Positions 36,267 to 45,090 of a DNA stretch of 64,000 nucleotides are shown one piece after another. Every line of letters begins with the position of its first letter. The first letter of the stretch is position 1. The position numbers and the translations under genes were made by a program. The notes beneath the pieces are model-generated. The model ran no database searches. It was not told where the DNA came from and saw nothing but the letters and a program-made list of their open reading frames with translations. The DNA is taken from NCBI GenBank assembly GCA_016223165.1, contig JACRPO010000009.1:1054001-1118000 (forward strand), in the 5' to 3' direction. Origin of the DNA: Burkholderiales bacterium (GTDB lineage Bacteria > Pseudomonadota > Gammaproteobacteria > Burkholderiales > Burkholderiaceae_C).

Positions 36267-36326
36267 GAGGGCAGCGCGGCAGGCATCGCCGCCGGTGCAT
36301 TCCAACGCGGCTGAGGAGTGATCGAG

Positions 36327-37406
36327 TTGAGCTTTCTGGACACGCTGCTGGGGCGCAAGCACCCCCCGATGATCGGCCTGGACATCAGTTCGTCGAGCGT
36401 CAAGCTGGTGGAGCTGGGCCAGACCAAATCCGGCGACTTCGTGCTCGAACGCTTCGCCTCCGAGCCGTTCGAGAAGGGCTGGATCACCGACGGCCAGATC
36501 GAGAAATTCGACGACGTGGCCGCCGCCGTGAAGCGCGTGGTGCAGAAGAGCGGCACGCGCACCAAGCATGTCGTGATGGCGATGCCGCAGTCGGCCGTCA
36601 TCACCAAGAAGATCATGCTGCCCGCCGGCCTGCGCGAGGAAGAGATGGAGCTGCAGGTCGAGAGCGAGGCCAACCAGTACATCCCCTTCTCGCTGGACGA
36701 GGTGAGTCTTGACTTCTGCGTCATCGGCCCGAGCCCGACATCGGCCGGAGACGTCGAGGTCCTGATCGCCGCCAGCCGCAAGGACCGCGTGCAGGACCGT
36801 CAGGGCCTGGCCGAGGCGGCCGGCCTGAAGCCCTTCGTGCTCGACATCGAGTCGCACGCCTCGCGCCTGGCCATGAGCCGCGTCGTCTCGAGCCTGCCCA
36901 ACGAGGGGCGGGACGCCCTCGTGGCGCTGTTCGAGATCGGCGCCGACACCACGAGCCTGAAGGTGCTGCGCGACGACGATCTGCTGTACGACCGCGACCA
37001 GGCCTTCGGCGGGTCGCAGCTGACGCAGCTCATCAGCCGCCAGTACGGCTTCTCGTTCGAGGAGGCCGAACTGAAGAAGCTCTCCGGCGACCTGCCCGAG
37101 GACTACGAGGCGGCCATCCTCGGCCCCTTCGTCGACAGCCTGTCGCAGGAAATCGGGCGCGCGCTGCAGTATTTCTTCACCAGCACGCCGCATCACAAGG
37201 TGCACTACGTGATGCTGGCCGGCGGCACGGCGACGCTGCCGGGCCTGAAGGATCGCGTCACCGACCTCACGGGCTTCGCCTCGAACGTGGTCAATCCGTT
37301 CGAGCACATGCAGCTCGGCTCCAGCGTGCGCGAGGGGCGTCTGCGCCGCGAAGCGCCTTCCTACCTCACGGCCTGCGGGCTGGCGATGCGGAGGTTCATG
37401 CAGTGA
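36327..37406 (+). CDS. pilM: Type IV pilus assembly protein PilM
   Basis: A 359-residue cytoplasmic actin-like protein that forms the inner-membrane alignment subcomplex of type IV pili with PilN, PilO and PilP. The ATP-binding fold starts MIGLDISSSSVKLVELG; other conserved parts are VVMAMPQSAVITKKIMLPAGL, DIESHASRLAM, FEIGADTTSLKVL and VMLAGGTATLPGL. TTG 36327 (MSFLDTLLGRK) is chosen because GGAG at 36315-36318 lies 8 bases upstream, an ideal spacing. GTG 36318 would overlap that site but cannot be excluded. Its stop overlaps the pilN GTG. Confidence 0.95.
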   Translation: MSFLDTLLGRKHPPMIGLDISSSSVKLVELGQTKSGDFVLERFASEPFEKGWITDGQIEKFDDVAAAVKRVVQKSGTRTKHVVMAMPQSAVITKKIMLPAGLREEEMELQVESEANQYIPFSLDEVSLDFCVIGPSPTSAGDVEVLIAASRKDRVQDRQGLAEAAGLKPFVLDIESHASRLAMSRVVSSLPNEGRDALVALFEIGADTTSLKVLRDDDLLYDRDQAFGGSQLTQLISRQYGFSFEEAELKKLSGDLPEDYEAAILGPFVDSLSQEIGRALQYFFTSTPHHKVHYVMLAGGTATLPGLKDRVTDLTGFASNVVNPFEHMQLGSSVREGRLRREAPSYLTACGLAMRRFMQ

Positions 37407-38035
37407 TCCTGATCAACCTGCTGCCGCACCGCGAGGAAAGGCGCCGCCAACGCAAGCGGGCCTTCTTCGTCGGTCTCGGCGCGGCCGCGCTCGGCGGCCT
37501 GGTCGTCGTGGGCCTGTGGTACTCGGTGCTGCAACAGATGACCTCGGCGCAAGGGTCGCGCAACGACTTCCTGAAAGCCGAGATCGCACGCCTGGATGCG
37601 CAGATCCGCGACATCGCCAACCTGCGCGCCGAGATCGACGCGCTGAAGGCGCGCCAGGCCGCCGTCGAGAACCTGCAGACCGACCGCAACCTGCCCGTCT
37701 ACCTGATGGACGAGCTCGTGCGCCAGACGCCCGAAGGCGTCTACCTCCTGGCGATACGCCAGACCAACCAGGTGATCGGGATCAGCGGCGTCGCCCAGAC
37801 CAACGAGCGCGTATCGGAGTTCCTGCGCAACGCGCTCTACAACTCGCCCTGGCTCGAGCGCCCGGAGCTGGTGGAGATCAAGGCCATCACGGCCTCCGGC
37901 CCCAACAAGGAACAGCGGCGGCTGTTCGAGTTCTCGATGCGCGTGACCCTCAAGCGTCCGCAAGCCCAGGCGCCCGCGGGTGCGGCTTCGGCCCCGGCCG
38001 GCCCCGCTTCGGCCCCGGCGACCAAGTCTTCGTGA
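37403..38035 (+). CDS. pilN: Type IV pilus inner-membrane protein PilN
   Basis: A 210-residue bitopic protein. The conserved N-terminal motif INLLPHREERRRQRKR binds PilM. A membrane helix follows (about residues 20-42), then a coiled coil (LKAEIARLDAQIRDIANLRAEI) and a periplasmic ferredoxin-like domain (PEGVYLLAIRQTNQVIGISG). The C-terminus has an Ala/Pro-rich tail with a repeated ASAPAG/PASAPA element. It starts with GTG overlapping the pilM stop (GTGA). Confidence 0.95.
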   Translation: MILINLLPHREERRRQRKRAFFVGLGAAALGGLVVVGLWYSVLQQMTSAQGSRNDFLKAEIARLDAQIRDIANLRAEIDALKARQAAVENLQTDRNLPVYLMDELVRQTPEGVYLLAIRQTNQVIGISGVAQTNERVSEFLRNALYNSPWLERPELVEIKAITASGPNKEQRRLFEFSMRVTLKRPQAQAPAGAASAPAGPASAPATKSS

Positions 38036-38042
38036 GGCGGGC

Positions 38043-38732
38043 ATGGCGACCAGCAAGTCTTCGACTCTCGGCTTCGAACTCACGAGCCTCTTCGACCAGG
38101 CGGCGGGGCAGTTCCGCAACCTGAACGTCAACGAGCCCGGCCAATGGCCGACGCTGCCCAAGCTGACGTTGTGGATCTTCACCGTCGCCGTGGTGGTCGT
38201 GCTCGGCTGGTTCGGCCTGCTGTCTGCGGCGCAGGACGAACTCGACGCGGCGCGTGCCCAGGAGCCGCAACTCAAGGCCACGTATCGCAACCGGCTCGCA
38301 CAGGCGGTCAACCTCGCCGAGCTGCGCAAGCAGAAGCTGCAGGTGCAGGAGTACGTGACGCAGCTCGAGAAACAACTGCCGGGCAAGGCGGAGATGGACG
38401 CGCTGCTGTCCGACATCAACCAGGCCGGCCTCGGCCGCGGGCTGCTGTTCGAGCTGTTCCGCCCGGGCCAGGTGCAGGTGAAGGACTACTACGCCGAACT
38501 GCCCATCGCCATCCGCGTCAGCGGCCGCTACCACGACATCGGCTCCTTTACCGCCGACGTCGCGAACCTGTCGCGCATCGTGACGCTGCACAACCTCAAC
38601 ATCGTCCCGGCCAAGGACGGGATCCTGGCCATGGATGCCACGGCGCGCACTTACCGCTACCTCGACGCCGCCGAAGTGGCCGAACAGCGCAAGGCCCAAC
38701 AGGCCGCGGCCAAGCCGGGAGCCAAGCCATGA
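38043..38732 (+). CDS. pilO: Type IV pilus inner-membrane protein PilO
   Basis: A 229-residue bitopic partner of PilN. Its cytoplasmic N-terminus is followed by a membrane helix (about residues 44-64, LWIFTVAVVVVLGWFGLL), a coiled coil (about 75-120) and the PilO fold with LLSDINQAGLGRGLLFELFRPG, DYYAELPIAIRVSGRYHDIGSF and LHNLNIVP. ATG 38043 follows the pilN stop by 7 bases and fits the family length. The stop overlaps pilP (ATGA). Confidence 0.96.
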   Translation: MATSKSSTLGFELTSLFDQAAGQFRNLNVNEPGQWPTLPKLTLWIFTVAVVVVLGWFGLLSAAQDELDAARAQEPQLKATYRNRLAQAVNLAELRKQKLQVQEYVTQLEKQLPGKAEMDALLSDINQAGLGRGLLFELFRPGQVQVKDYYAELPIAIRVSGRYHDIGSFTADVANLSRIVTLHNLNIVPAKDGILAMDATARTYRYLDAAEVAEQRKAQQAAAKPGAKP

Positions 38733-39280
38733 CGCCCGGCGCTCGATCGGGGCACCGCCGGCTGGCGGTGCTGGGCCTCGCGGCCGCAGCGCTCGTGGTG
38801 GGCTGCGGCGCCGAGCACGAGGAGCTCCAGCAGTGGATGGAGCAGCAGAAGCGCGAGGTCAAGCCGAGCGTCACGCCGCTCGCGCCGCCGAAGAAATTCA
38901 ACCCCCAGCCCTACGCCAGCGCGCAGGCGGTCGACCCCTTCAGCCAGCAGAAGCTGAGCGTGGCGCTGAAGCAGGAGGCGCGGCAACCGAACTCGCTGCT
39001 CGCCGCCGAGCTGAACCGCCGGCGCGAGCCGCTGGAGGCGTTCCCGCTCGATGCCATGAGCATGGTCGGCAGCGTCAACAAGCAGGGCCGGCCCTACGGC
39101 CTGCTGCGCGTCGACAACCTGCTCTACCAGGTCAAGGTGGGTGACTACCTCGGTCAGAACTACGGCCGCATCACGCGCATCGGCGAGACTGAAATCGCCC
39201 TGCGCGAGATCGTGCAGGACGCTGCGGGCGAATGGATCGAGCGCCCGGCGACCCTGCAGCTTCAGGAGAGGGGACGATGA
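38729..39280 (+). CDS. pilP: Type IV pilus lipoprotein PilP
   Basis: A 183-residue inner-membrane lipoprotein linking PilNO to the PilQ secretin. The lipobox is ALVVGC, followed by an extended region (EELQQWMEQQKREVKPSV) and a C-terminal beta-sandwich with MVGSVNKQGRPYGLLRVDNLLYQVKVGDYLG. It is coupled at both ends by ATGA overlaps (pilO before, pilQ after). Confidence 0.95.
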   Translation: MTPGARSGHRRLAVLGLAAAALVVGCGAEHEELQQWMEQQKREVKPSVTPLAPPKKFNPQPYASAQAVDPFSQQKLSVALKQEARQPNSLLAAELNRRREPLEAFPLDAMSMVGSVNKQGRPYGLLRVDNLLYQVKVGDYLGQNYGRITRIGETEIALREIVQDAAGEWIERPATLQLQERGR

Positions 39281-41496
39281 AAGCCGGCCAACCGACACGC
39301 ACGCAGATTCCCCAGGAGACACGCACCATGACCCTCCGCTGCCGAGCCGCCCTGGCCACCGCTCTCCTGGCCCTTTCGCCTGCTGCCGCCTGGGCGCAGA
39401 ACGCGATCCAGTCGATCACGAGCACACAACAGGCCGGCACCGAGGTCGTGCGCATCGAGCTTAGCGAGGCGCTGCCCGCGGTGCCGAGCGGCTTCTCGAT
39501 CCAGCAGCCGCCACGCATCGCCATCGACCTGCCCGGCGTCGGCAACGCGATGGGTCGCAACAGCGTCGACATCAACGTCGGCAACCTGCGCTCGGTGAGC
39601 GTGGCACAGGCCGGCGACCGCACGCGCCTCGTCCTCAACCTCAAGCAGGCCTCGGGCTATCGCGCGCAGGTGCAGGGCAAGACCCTGCTGCTGGTGCTCG
39701 ACACCGCCGGCGGCGGCGCCCCTGCCGTCGCCTCGGCCGGCGAGCAGAGCACGCAGTTCGCACCCTCGCAGAACACGACGCCGCAGAGCCTGCGCGACAT
39801 CGATTTCCGTCGCGGCAGCGACGGCGCCGGCCGCGTCATCGTCAACCTGCCGAGCAACCAGGTCGGCGTCGACATCCGCCAGCAAGGCCAGAGCCTCGTC
39901 GTCGAATTCCTGCGTTCGACGCTGCCCGACAACCTGCGCCGCCGTCTCGACGTCACCGACTTCGGCACCCCGGTGCGCACCGTATCCACCTTCCAGAACG
40001 GCGACCGCGTGCGCATGGTCGTCGACCCGACCGGGGCCTGGGAGCACAGCGCCTACCAGACCGACACGCAGTTCGTGCTCGAGGTGCGGCCGATGAAGGT
40101 CGACCCGAACAAACTCACGCAGGGGCCGGGCTTCCAGGGCGAGAAGCTGTCGCTGAACTTCCAGAACATCGAAGTGCGCGCGCTGCTGCAGGTCATCGCC
40201 GACTTCACCAACTTCAACGTCGTCACCAGCGACACCGTCACCGGCAGCGTCACGCTGCGCCTCAAGGACGTGCCCTGGGACCAGGCGCTGGACATCATCC
40301 TGCAGAGCAAGGGCCTCGGGGTCCGCAAGAGCGGCAACGTGCTGTGGATCGCCCCCAAGGACGAGCTCGCCTCCAAGGAGCAGGCCGACCTCGAGGCGCG
40401 CCGCAAGGTGGCCGAACTGGAGCCGCTGCGCACGCAGGCCTACCAGCTCAACTACACCAAGGCCGAGGACGTGGCGCGCGGCCTGCTCGGAACGACTTCC
40501 GCGCAAGGCGGCGGTGCGGCTGGTTCCGGCGGCGGTAGCACGACGACACGCATCCTGTCGCCGCGTGGCTCGCTCATCTTCGAGTCGCGCACGAACCAGC
40601 TCTTCGTCAGCGACATCCCGTCCAAGCTCGAGGAGATCCAGGCACTCATCGCGAAGATCGACATCCCGGTGCGCCAGGTGCTGATCGAGGCGCGCATCGT
40701 CGAGGCCGACGACACCTTCGGCCGGGCCCTCGGCGTGAAGTTCGGCGCCAACGACCTGCGCGGCGTGCGCGGCGGCACGCCGGGATGGCCGATCGCCGAC
40801 GGCAACCGCGTCGCCGTCGGCGGCAACTACGACGCCATCGGCACGACGACCCTGCAGCCGGGCGCCGCGAACACCTACAACAACACGCAATTCGTCAGCC
40901 TGCCGGCCAACGTCTCGTCCAGCGCTTTCGGTGGCAGCACGGCGGCAAGCTTTGCGCTGTCGCTGTTCGGGGCCACGGCCAACCGGTTCCTCAACCTGGA
41001 ACTCTCGGCGCTGGAGTCCGAGGGCCGCGGCAAGATCATCTCGAGCCCGCGCGTCATCACCGCCGACCAGGTGAAGGCCCTCATCGAACAGGGCACCGAG
41101 TTGCCGTTCCAGCAGGCGACGTCGAGCGGCGCGACCTCGATCGCCTTCCGCAAGGCGAGCCTCAAGCTCGAGGTGACGCCCCAGATCACGCCGGAAGGCA
41201 ACGTCATCCTCGACGTCGACGTCACGAAGGACAGCGTCGGCATTCCGACCGTGGCCGGCTTCGCCATCGACACCAAGCACGTGAAGACGCAGGTGCTGGT
41301 CGAGAACGGCGGCACCGTGGTCATCGGCGGCATCTTCACGCAGAACGAGCGCGACACCATCAACAAGGTGCCGCTGCTGGGGGACATCCCGATCCTCGGC
41401 TATCTGTTCCAGAACAAGGTGCGTTCGACGAACAAGACCGAATTGCTGGTGTTCATCACGCCGAAAGTCGTGACAGACCGTTCCGCCGCGCGCTGA
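39277..41496 (+). CDS. pilQ: Type IV pilus outer-membrane secretin PilQ
   Basis: A 739-residue secretin through which type IV pili exit. A signal sequence (ALATALLALSPAAAWA) is followed by two AMIN peptidoglycan-binding domains (about residues 40-140 and 170-270), N0/STN (LSLNFQNIEVRALLQVIADF), N1 with a short Gly-rich insert (GGGAAGSGGGS), and the secretin core (GKIISSPRVITADQ, VVIGGIFTQNERDTINKVPLLGDIPILGYLF). Two starts are plausible. ATG 39277 is ATGA-overlapped with pilP and has AGGAG upstream. ATG 39328 also has AGGAG and gives a cleaner signal peptide. The longer form is listed. Confidence 0.96.
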   Translation: MKAGQPTRTQIPQETRTMTLRCRAALATALLALSPAAAWAQNAIQSITSTQQAGTEVVRIELSEALPAVPSGFSIQQPPRIAIDLPGVGNAMGRNSVDINVGNLRSVSVAQAGDRTRLVLNLKQASGYRAQVQGKTLLLVLDTAGGGAPAVASAGEQSTQFAPSQNTTPQSLRDIDFRRGSDGAGRVIVNLPSNQVGVDIRQQGQSLVVEFLRSTLPDNLRRRLDVTDFGTPVRTVSTFQNGDRVRMVVDPTGAWEHSAYQTDTQFVLEVRPMKVDPNKLTQGPGFQGEKLSLNFQNIEVRALLQVIADFTNFNVVTSDTVTGSVTLRLKDVPWDQALDIILQSKGLGVRKSGNVLWIAPKDELASKEQADLEARRKVAELEPLRTQAYQLNYTKAEDVARGLLGTTSAQGGGAAGSGGGSTTTRILSPRGSLIFESRTNQLFVSDIPSKLEEIQALIAKIDIPVRQVLIEARIVEADDTFGRALGVKFGANDLRGVRGGTPGWPIADGNRVAVGGNYDAIGTTTLQPGAANTYNNTQFVSLPANVSSSAFGGSTAASFALSLFGATANRFLNLELSALESEGRGKIISSPRVITADQVKALIEQGTELPFQQATSSGATSIAFRKASLKLEVTPQITPEGNVILDVDVTKDSVGIPTVAGFAIDTKHVKTQVLVENGGTVVIGGIFTQNERDTINKVPLLGDIPILGYLFQNKVRSTNKTELLVFITPKVVTDRSAAR

Positions 41497-41567
41497 CCCG
41501 CCGCGAGGGCTGCCAAACTTTGGGCCGAACGCTGCTGCTAGCAGGGCGGAATCAGGGACTCGTGAAC

Positions 41568-43235
41568 ATGACGACGATGCTTCGCAAACTTTTCTCTGTG
41601 CTCGCGCTCTCCGGGCTCGCGGCGCTCGCCGCCTGTGGCGCCGGCGGCGGCGACACAGGCACGACACCGTTCGGCAATGGCAACACCGGAGGTGGCGGTA
41701 CGCCGACTCCGACGGCATCCGACCTCATCGTCGATGCGAGCGGCACCCAGTTATCCAACACCGCTTCGAGCACGATCAATTTCACGATCACCGCGGTCGA
41801 TGTGTCCCGAGTGGTCGTAGCCGGGGCAACCGTGCTGGTCGCTGCCGACAACGAAGGCGTCGTGACGCAGAGCGCCAGTTCGACCGACAGTACCGGCAAG
41901 ATCACGGCGTCGCTCGGGATCGGCGGCAATCGCGCCAACCGACTGATCACGGTCACAGTGACTTCAGGCAGTGTCGTCAAGACGGCCACCGTGCAAGTGA
42001 CCGGCACGCAGATCAACGGTACGCTGGTGCCGGCGGTGGTCGCCCCGTCGACGGCGGCGGCGGTGCAGTATCGCGTTGTCGACCAGGCCGGCAATCCGAT
42101 GGCCGGGCAAGCCGTGTCCGTTTCAGCACCCGGCATGAGCCCTACGTCGGCCACCGGGACCACTGGCGCCAACGGCGACTACAACTTCAATTACACCGCG
42201 AGCGCGACGGCCGGGACGTTCAGCATCGCCACGACGATTGCCGGCGTCACCGACACGCAGACGGTCAGTGTGCAGTCCAGCGGCACCGTCGGCCCGGTTA
42301 CGGTGGCGATCGCCTCGGCATCGGTCTCGGCCAACCCCAGCGTCGTCGGTGTCAACGGTGCGGGGTCGACGGCCAATCGGTCCGAGATTCGCGCCCTCTT
42401 CCTGACCGCCGGCAATGCCCCGATCAAGGATGTGCGCGTCCGATTCGACCTCGCCAACGACCCGAACCTGATCGGCGGTACGTTCTCCACGGGCAATACC
42501 ACCCTCTACTCCGACGCGAATGGGATCGTCACCACGGCCTACATACCCGGCACGCGAAGCAGCCCCACCGACGGTGTCACTGTCCGCGCGTGTTACGGCA
42601 ACACAGACTCGGACCCCAATCTGCTCAACTGCGCGACGAGTGCATTGGTTCGCCTGACAGTGGTGTCCGAGCCTCTGGGCGTCTCGATCGGCACGAACGC
42701 GGAGATCGTGGTCGGTGAGTTGACGTTCACCAAGCGCTTCCTGGTCAGCGTCGCCGACTCCGCCGGCAACGCCAAGTCAGATGTGCCGTTGTCGGTGTCG
42801 CTCGATCTCCCGCGATACCGCAAGGGCGAGTACGCGGTGATTGCCGAGAAGTGGGACAAGGTAGGCGGCATCGATACTGCGGTATGCCTCAATGAAGACA
42901 GCAACCGAAATGGTGTGCTCGAGACCGGCGAAGACCTCAGCGGCAACGTACGTCTCGATCCGGGGCGATCGGATGTCACCGTTCGCTTGATCGATCCGCG
43001 CACGCGTGCCGACGGCTCGGCGATCGTCGAGATCACGTACGCGAAGAGCTTTGCCACCTGGGTCGACGCGTGGATCACCGTAGCGGCTTCGGGTGTCTCG
43101 GGCACAGAGGGTCGCGCGACGTACGTGCTCGAGCCGGTGCCGCGAGACGCCGCGTCGAGGGGCGCCAAGGACGTCGAACCGGCCTATCGGATCAGCCCTT
43201 ACGGTCGACTGGCCGGCTGCAACAACTCGAACTGA
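41568..43235 (+). CDS. Large lipoprotein with Ig-like domains and an EF-hand-like loop
   Basis: A 555-residue secreted lipoprotein of unknown function. The lipobox is LAALAAC, followed by a Gly/Thr/Pro linker (about residues 24-50), then at least three bacterial Ig-like beta-sandwich repeats. These show VDASGTQLSNTASSTINFTI, VQYRVVDQAGNPMAGQAVSVSA with NGDYNFNYTASATAGTF, and APIKDVRVRFDLANDPN with YSDANGIVTTAYIPGT, all Big_1/invasin-like. A calcium-type loop D-x-N-x-N-G-V-L-E-T-G-E begins at residue 444. G+C is visibly lower than in neighbouring genes. It interrupts the usual pilQ-aroK adjacency and may be a pilus- or surface-associated adhesin-like factor. That role is inferred from location only. 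Confidence 0.88.
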   Translation: MTTMLRKLFSVLALSGLAALAACGAGGGDTGTTPFGNGNTGGGGTPTPTASDLIVDASGTQLSNTASSTINFTITAVDVSRVVVAGATVLVAADNEGVVTQSASSTDSTGKITASLGIGGNRANRLITVTVTSGSVVKTATVQVTGTQINGTLVPAVVAPSTAAAVQYRVVDQAGNPMAGQAVSVSAPGMSPTSATGTTGANGDYNFNYTASATAGTFSIATTIAGVTDTQTVSVQSSGTVGPVTVAIASASVSANPSVVGVNGAGSTANRSEIRALFLTAGNAPIKDVRVRFDLANDPNLIGGTFSTGNTTLYSDANGIVTTAYIPGTRSSPTDGVTVRACYGNTDSDPNLLNCATSALVRLTVVSEPLGVSIGTNAEIVVGELTFTKRFLVSVADSAGNAKSDVPLSVSLDLPRYRKGEYAVIAEKWDKVGGIDTAVCLNEDSNRNGVLETGEDLSGNVRLDPGRSDVTVRLIDPRTRADGSAIVEITYAKSFATWVDAWITVAASGVSGTEGRATYVLEPVPRDAASRGAKDVEPAYRISPYGRLAGCNNSN

Positions 43236-43300
43236 ACAGGCGAGCGCGGCTCGGCCGTGTCGGCAGCCCGTCCTTCGCTCGCGGCCTGATACTCCGGGGC

Positions 43301-43885
43301 GTGGCCGCGCCCCCTGTTCCACTCACCCTCTCCCTCGTCGGCATGCCCGGTTGCGGCAAGTCGACCGTCGGCCGCCACCTGGCGCGGCACCTCGGCCTGC
43401 GCTACGTCGACAGCGATCACGAGATCGAGCGCCGGCTCGGCATGCCGGTGCGCGAGTACTTCGCGTCGCATGGCGAGCCCGCCTTCCGGGATGCCGAGGC
43501 CGAGGCCATCGATGAGCTGACGCTCGCCAGCGGCTGCGTCCTCGCCACCGGCGGCGGCGCCGTGCTGCGGCCATCGAACCGCGACGCGCTGCATGGGCGC
43601 ACGCAGGTGTTCTACCTGCGCTCCACGCCCGAGGACCTGCACCGGCGCCTGCGCCACGACACGCAGCGCCCGCTGCTGCAGGTGGCCGATCCGCTGCGGC
43701 GCCTGCGCGACCTGTACCGCGAGCGGGATCCGCTGTACCGCAAGACGGCCCACTTCGTGGTCGAGGCCGCGCGGCCCTCGGTGAACGCGCTCGTCGGCAT
43801 GGTGCTCATGCAACTCGAGCTGGCCGGGCTCGTGAGCCCCGAACAGGTCCCGTCGCCGGTCGACCAGCCACGCCTGCCGCGCTGA
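43301..43885 (+). CDS. aroK: Shikimate kinase
   Basis: A 194-residue kinase phosphorylating shikimate at O3 in the chorismate pathway. The P-loop is VGMPGCGKSTVGRHLA, the shikimate-binding Asp is in YVDSDHEIERRLG, Walker B-like Gly-rich CVLATGGGAVLR is present, and the lid arginine region is RPLLQVADPLRRLRDLYRERDPLY. GTG 43301 gives MAAPPVPLTLSLVGMPG, a normal start for the family, although no strong ribosome-binding site is seen. It is followed after 25 bp by aroB, the standard aroKB pair. Confidence 0.94.
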   Translation: MAAPPVPLTLSLVGMPGCGKSTVGRHLARHLGLRYVDSDHEIERRLGMPVREYFASHGEPAFRDAEAEAIDELTLASGCVLATGGGAVLRPSNRDALHGRTQVFYLRSTPEDLHRRLRHDTQRPLLQVADPLRRLRDLYRERDPLYRKTAHFVVEAARPSVNALVGMVLMQLELAGLVSPEQVPSPVDQPRLPR

Positions 43886-43910
43886 ACGGGCGCCTTACAC
43901 TCGCGCCGCC

Positions 43911-45080
43911 ATGCGCGCGACCACTTCCGCCACCCCGCCCGCCCTCGCCGACACGACCCCGGCGCCGCGTTCGACGCGGGTCGACGTCGACACTCCGGGC
44001 GGCCGCTACGAGATCCGCATCGGCCCCGGGCTCATCGCGCAAGCGCAGTCGTGGTCGGGCCTGCCGCGCTCGGCCGACGCCGTCATCGTCAGCAACCCGA
44101 CGATCTGGGCGCTGCACGGGTCGCAGCTCTGCGCTGCCGTCGCACCCCACCACCGGCGCGTGACGCACGTGCTGCTGCCCGACGGCGAAGAACACAAGGC
44201 CTGGCCCGCGCTGCAGCGCATCTACGACCACCTGCTCGGCACCGGTTGCGACCGCAAGACGCTGCTCTATGCGCTGGGCGGTGGCGTGGTCGGCGACATC
44301 ACCGGCTTTGCCGCCGCCACCTACATGCGTGGCGTGCCCTTCGTGCAGGTGCCGACGACGCTGCTGGCGCAAGTGGACAGCTCGGTCGGCGGCAAGACCG
44401 CCATCAACCACCCGCTCGGCAAGAACATGATCGGCGCGTTCCACCAGCCGCTGCGCGTGGTCTGCGATCTCGCGACCCTGCAGACGCTGCCGCGGCGCGA
44501 GCTCGTCGCCGGCCTGGCCGAGGTCATCAAGTACGGGCCCATCTACGACGACGGCTTCCTCGGTTGGATCGAGCAGCATCTCGACGCGCTGCTGGCCGGC
44601 GACGCCGACGCGCTGATGCTGGCCATACAGCGCAGCTGCGAGATCAAGGCGGCGGTGGTCGGTGCCGACGAGCGCGAGAGCGGCCAGCGCGCCATCCTCA
44701 ACTTCGGCCACACCTTCGGCCACGCCATCGAGGCCGGCCTGGGTTTCGGCACCTGGCTGCACGGCGAGGCGGTCGGGTGCGGCATGGTGCTGGCCGGCTA
44801 TCTCTCGGCCGAGCTCGGGCTCGTGCCGCCCGCGTACGCCGAGCGCATCGAACGACTCGTCGCGCGCGCCGGCCTGCCGACGCGTGCGCCGGCGATGCCC
44901 GATGCACGTTGGCTGGACCTGATGCGCCACGACAAGAAGGCCGAGGCCGGCGAGATCCGCTTCGTGCTGATCGAGGCTCCCGGCCGCGCCGGGCTGCGGC
45001 CGGCCGCGGACGACCGCGTGCTGCAGGTCATTCGTCGGCACAGCGAGGCCGCACCGGCCGGCGGCCCCGGCCGGCAGTGA
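43911..45080 (+). CDS. aroB: 3-dehydroquinate synthase
   Basis: A 389-residue NAD- and metal-dependent enzyme converting DAHP to 3-dehydroquinate. Conserved segments are ALGGGVVGDITGFAAATYMRG (NAD site), PTTLLAQVDSSVGGKTAIN, GKNMIGAFHQP, the metal ligands in AEVIKYGPIYD and NFGHTFGHAIEA with LHGEAVGCGM, and the C-terminal HDKKAEAGEIRFVL. The N-terminus carries about 20 extra Ala/Thr/Pro residues before VDVDTPGGRYEIRIGPGL; a later start cannot be ruled out. It follows aroK and precedes dgt by 10 bp. Confidence 0.96.
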   Translation: MRATTSATPPALADTTPAPRSTRVDVDTPGGRYEIRIGPGLIAQAQSWSGLPRSADAVIVSNPTIWALHGSQLCAAVAPHHRRVTHVLLPDGEEHKAWPALQRIYDHLLGTGCDRKTLLYALGGGVVGDITGFAAATYMRGVPFVQVPTTLLAQVDSSVGGKTAINHPLGKNMIGAFHQPLRVVCDLATLQTLPRRELVAGLAEVIKYGPIYDDGFLGWIEQHLDALLAGDADALMLAIQRSCEIKAAVVGADERESGQRAILNFGHTFGHAIEAGLGFGTWLHGEAVGCGMVLAGYLSAELGLVPPAYAERIERLVARAGLPTRAPAMPDARWLDLMRHDKKAEAGEIRFVLIEAPGRAGLRPAADDRVLQVIRRHSEAAPAGGPGRQ

Positions 45081-45090
45081 GCGCCCGGCT

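Larger units (their letters stand above)
35904..36326. other. mrcA-pilM divergent promoter region (423 bp)
   Basis: No gene is seen. It carries a TATAAT -10 for mrcA near one end, a sigma-70-like promoter for pilM near the other, a GC-rich middle with weak hairpins such as CTGCC/GGCAG around 36031-36057, and a 13-bp tandem duplication at 36241-36266 in the pilM leader. Confidence 0.6.
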
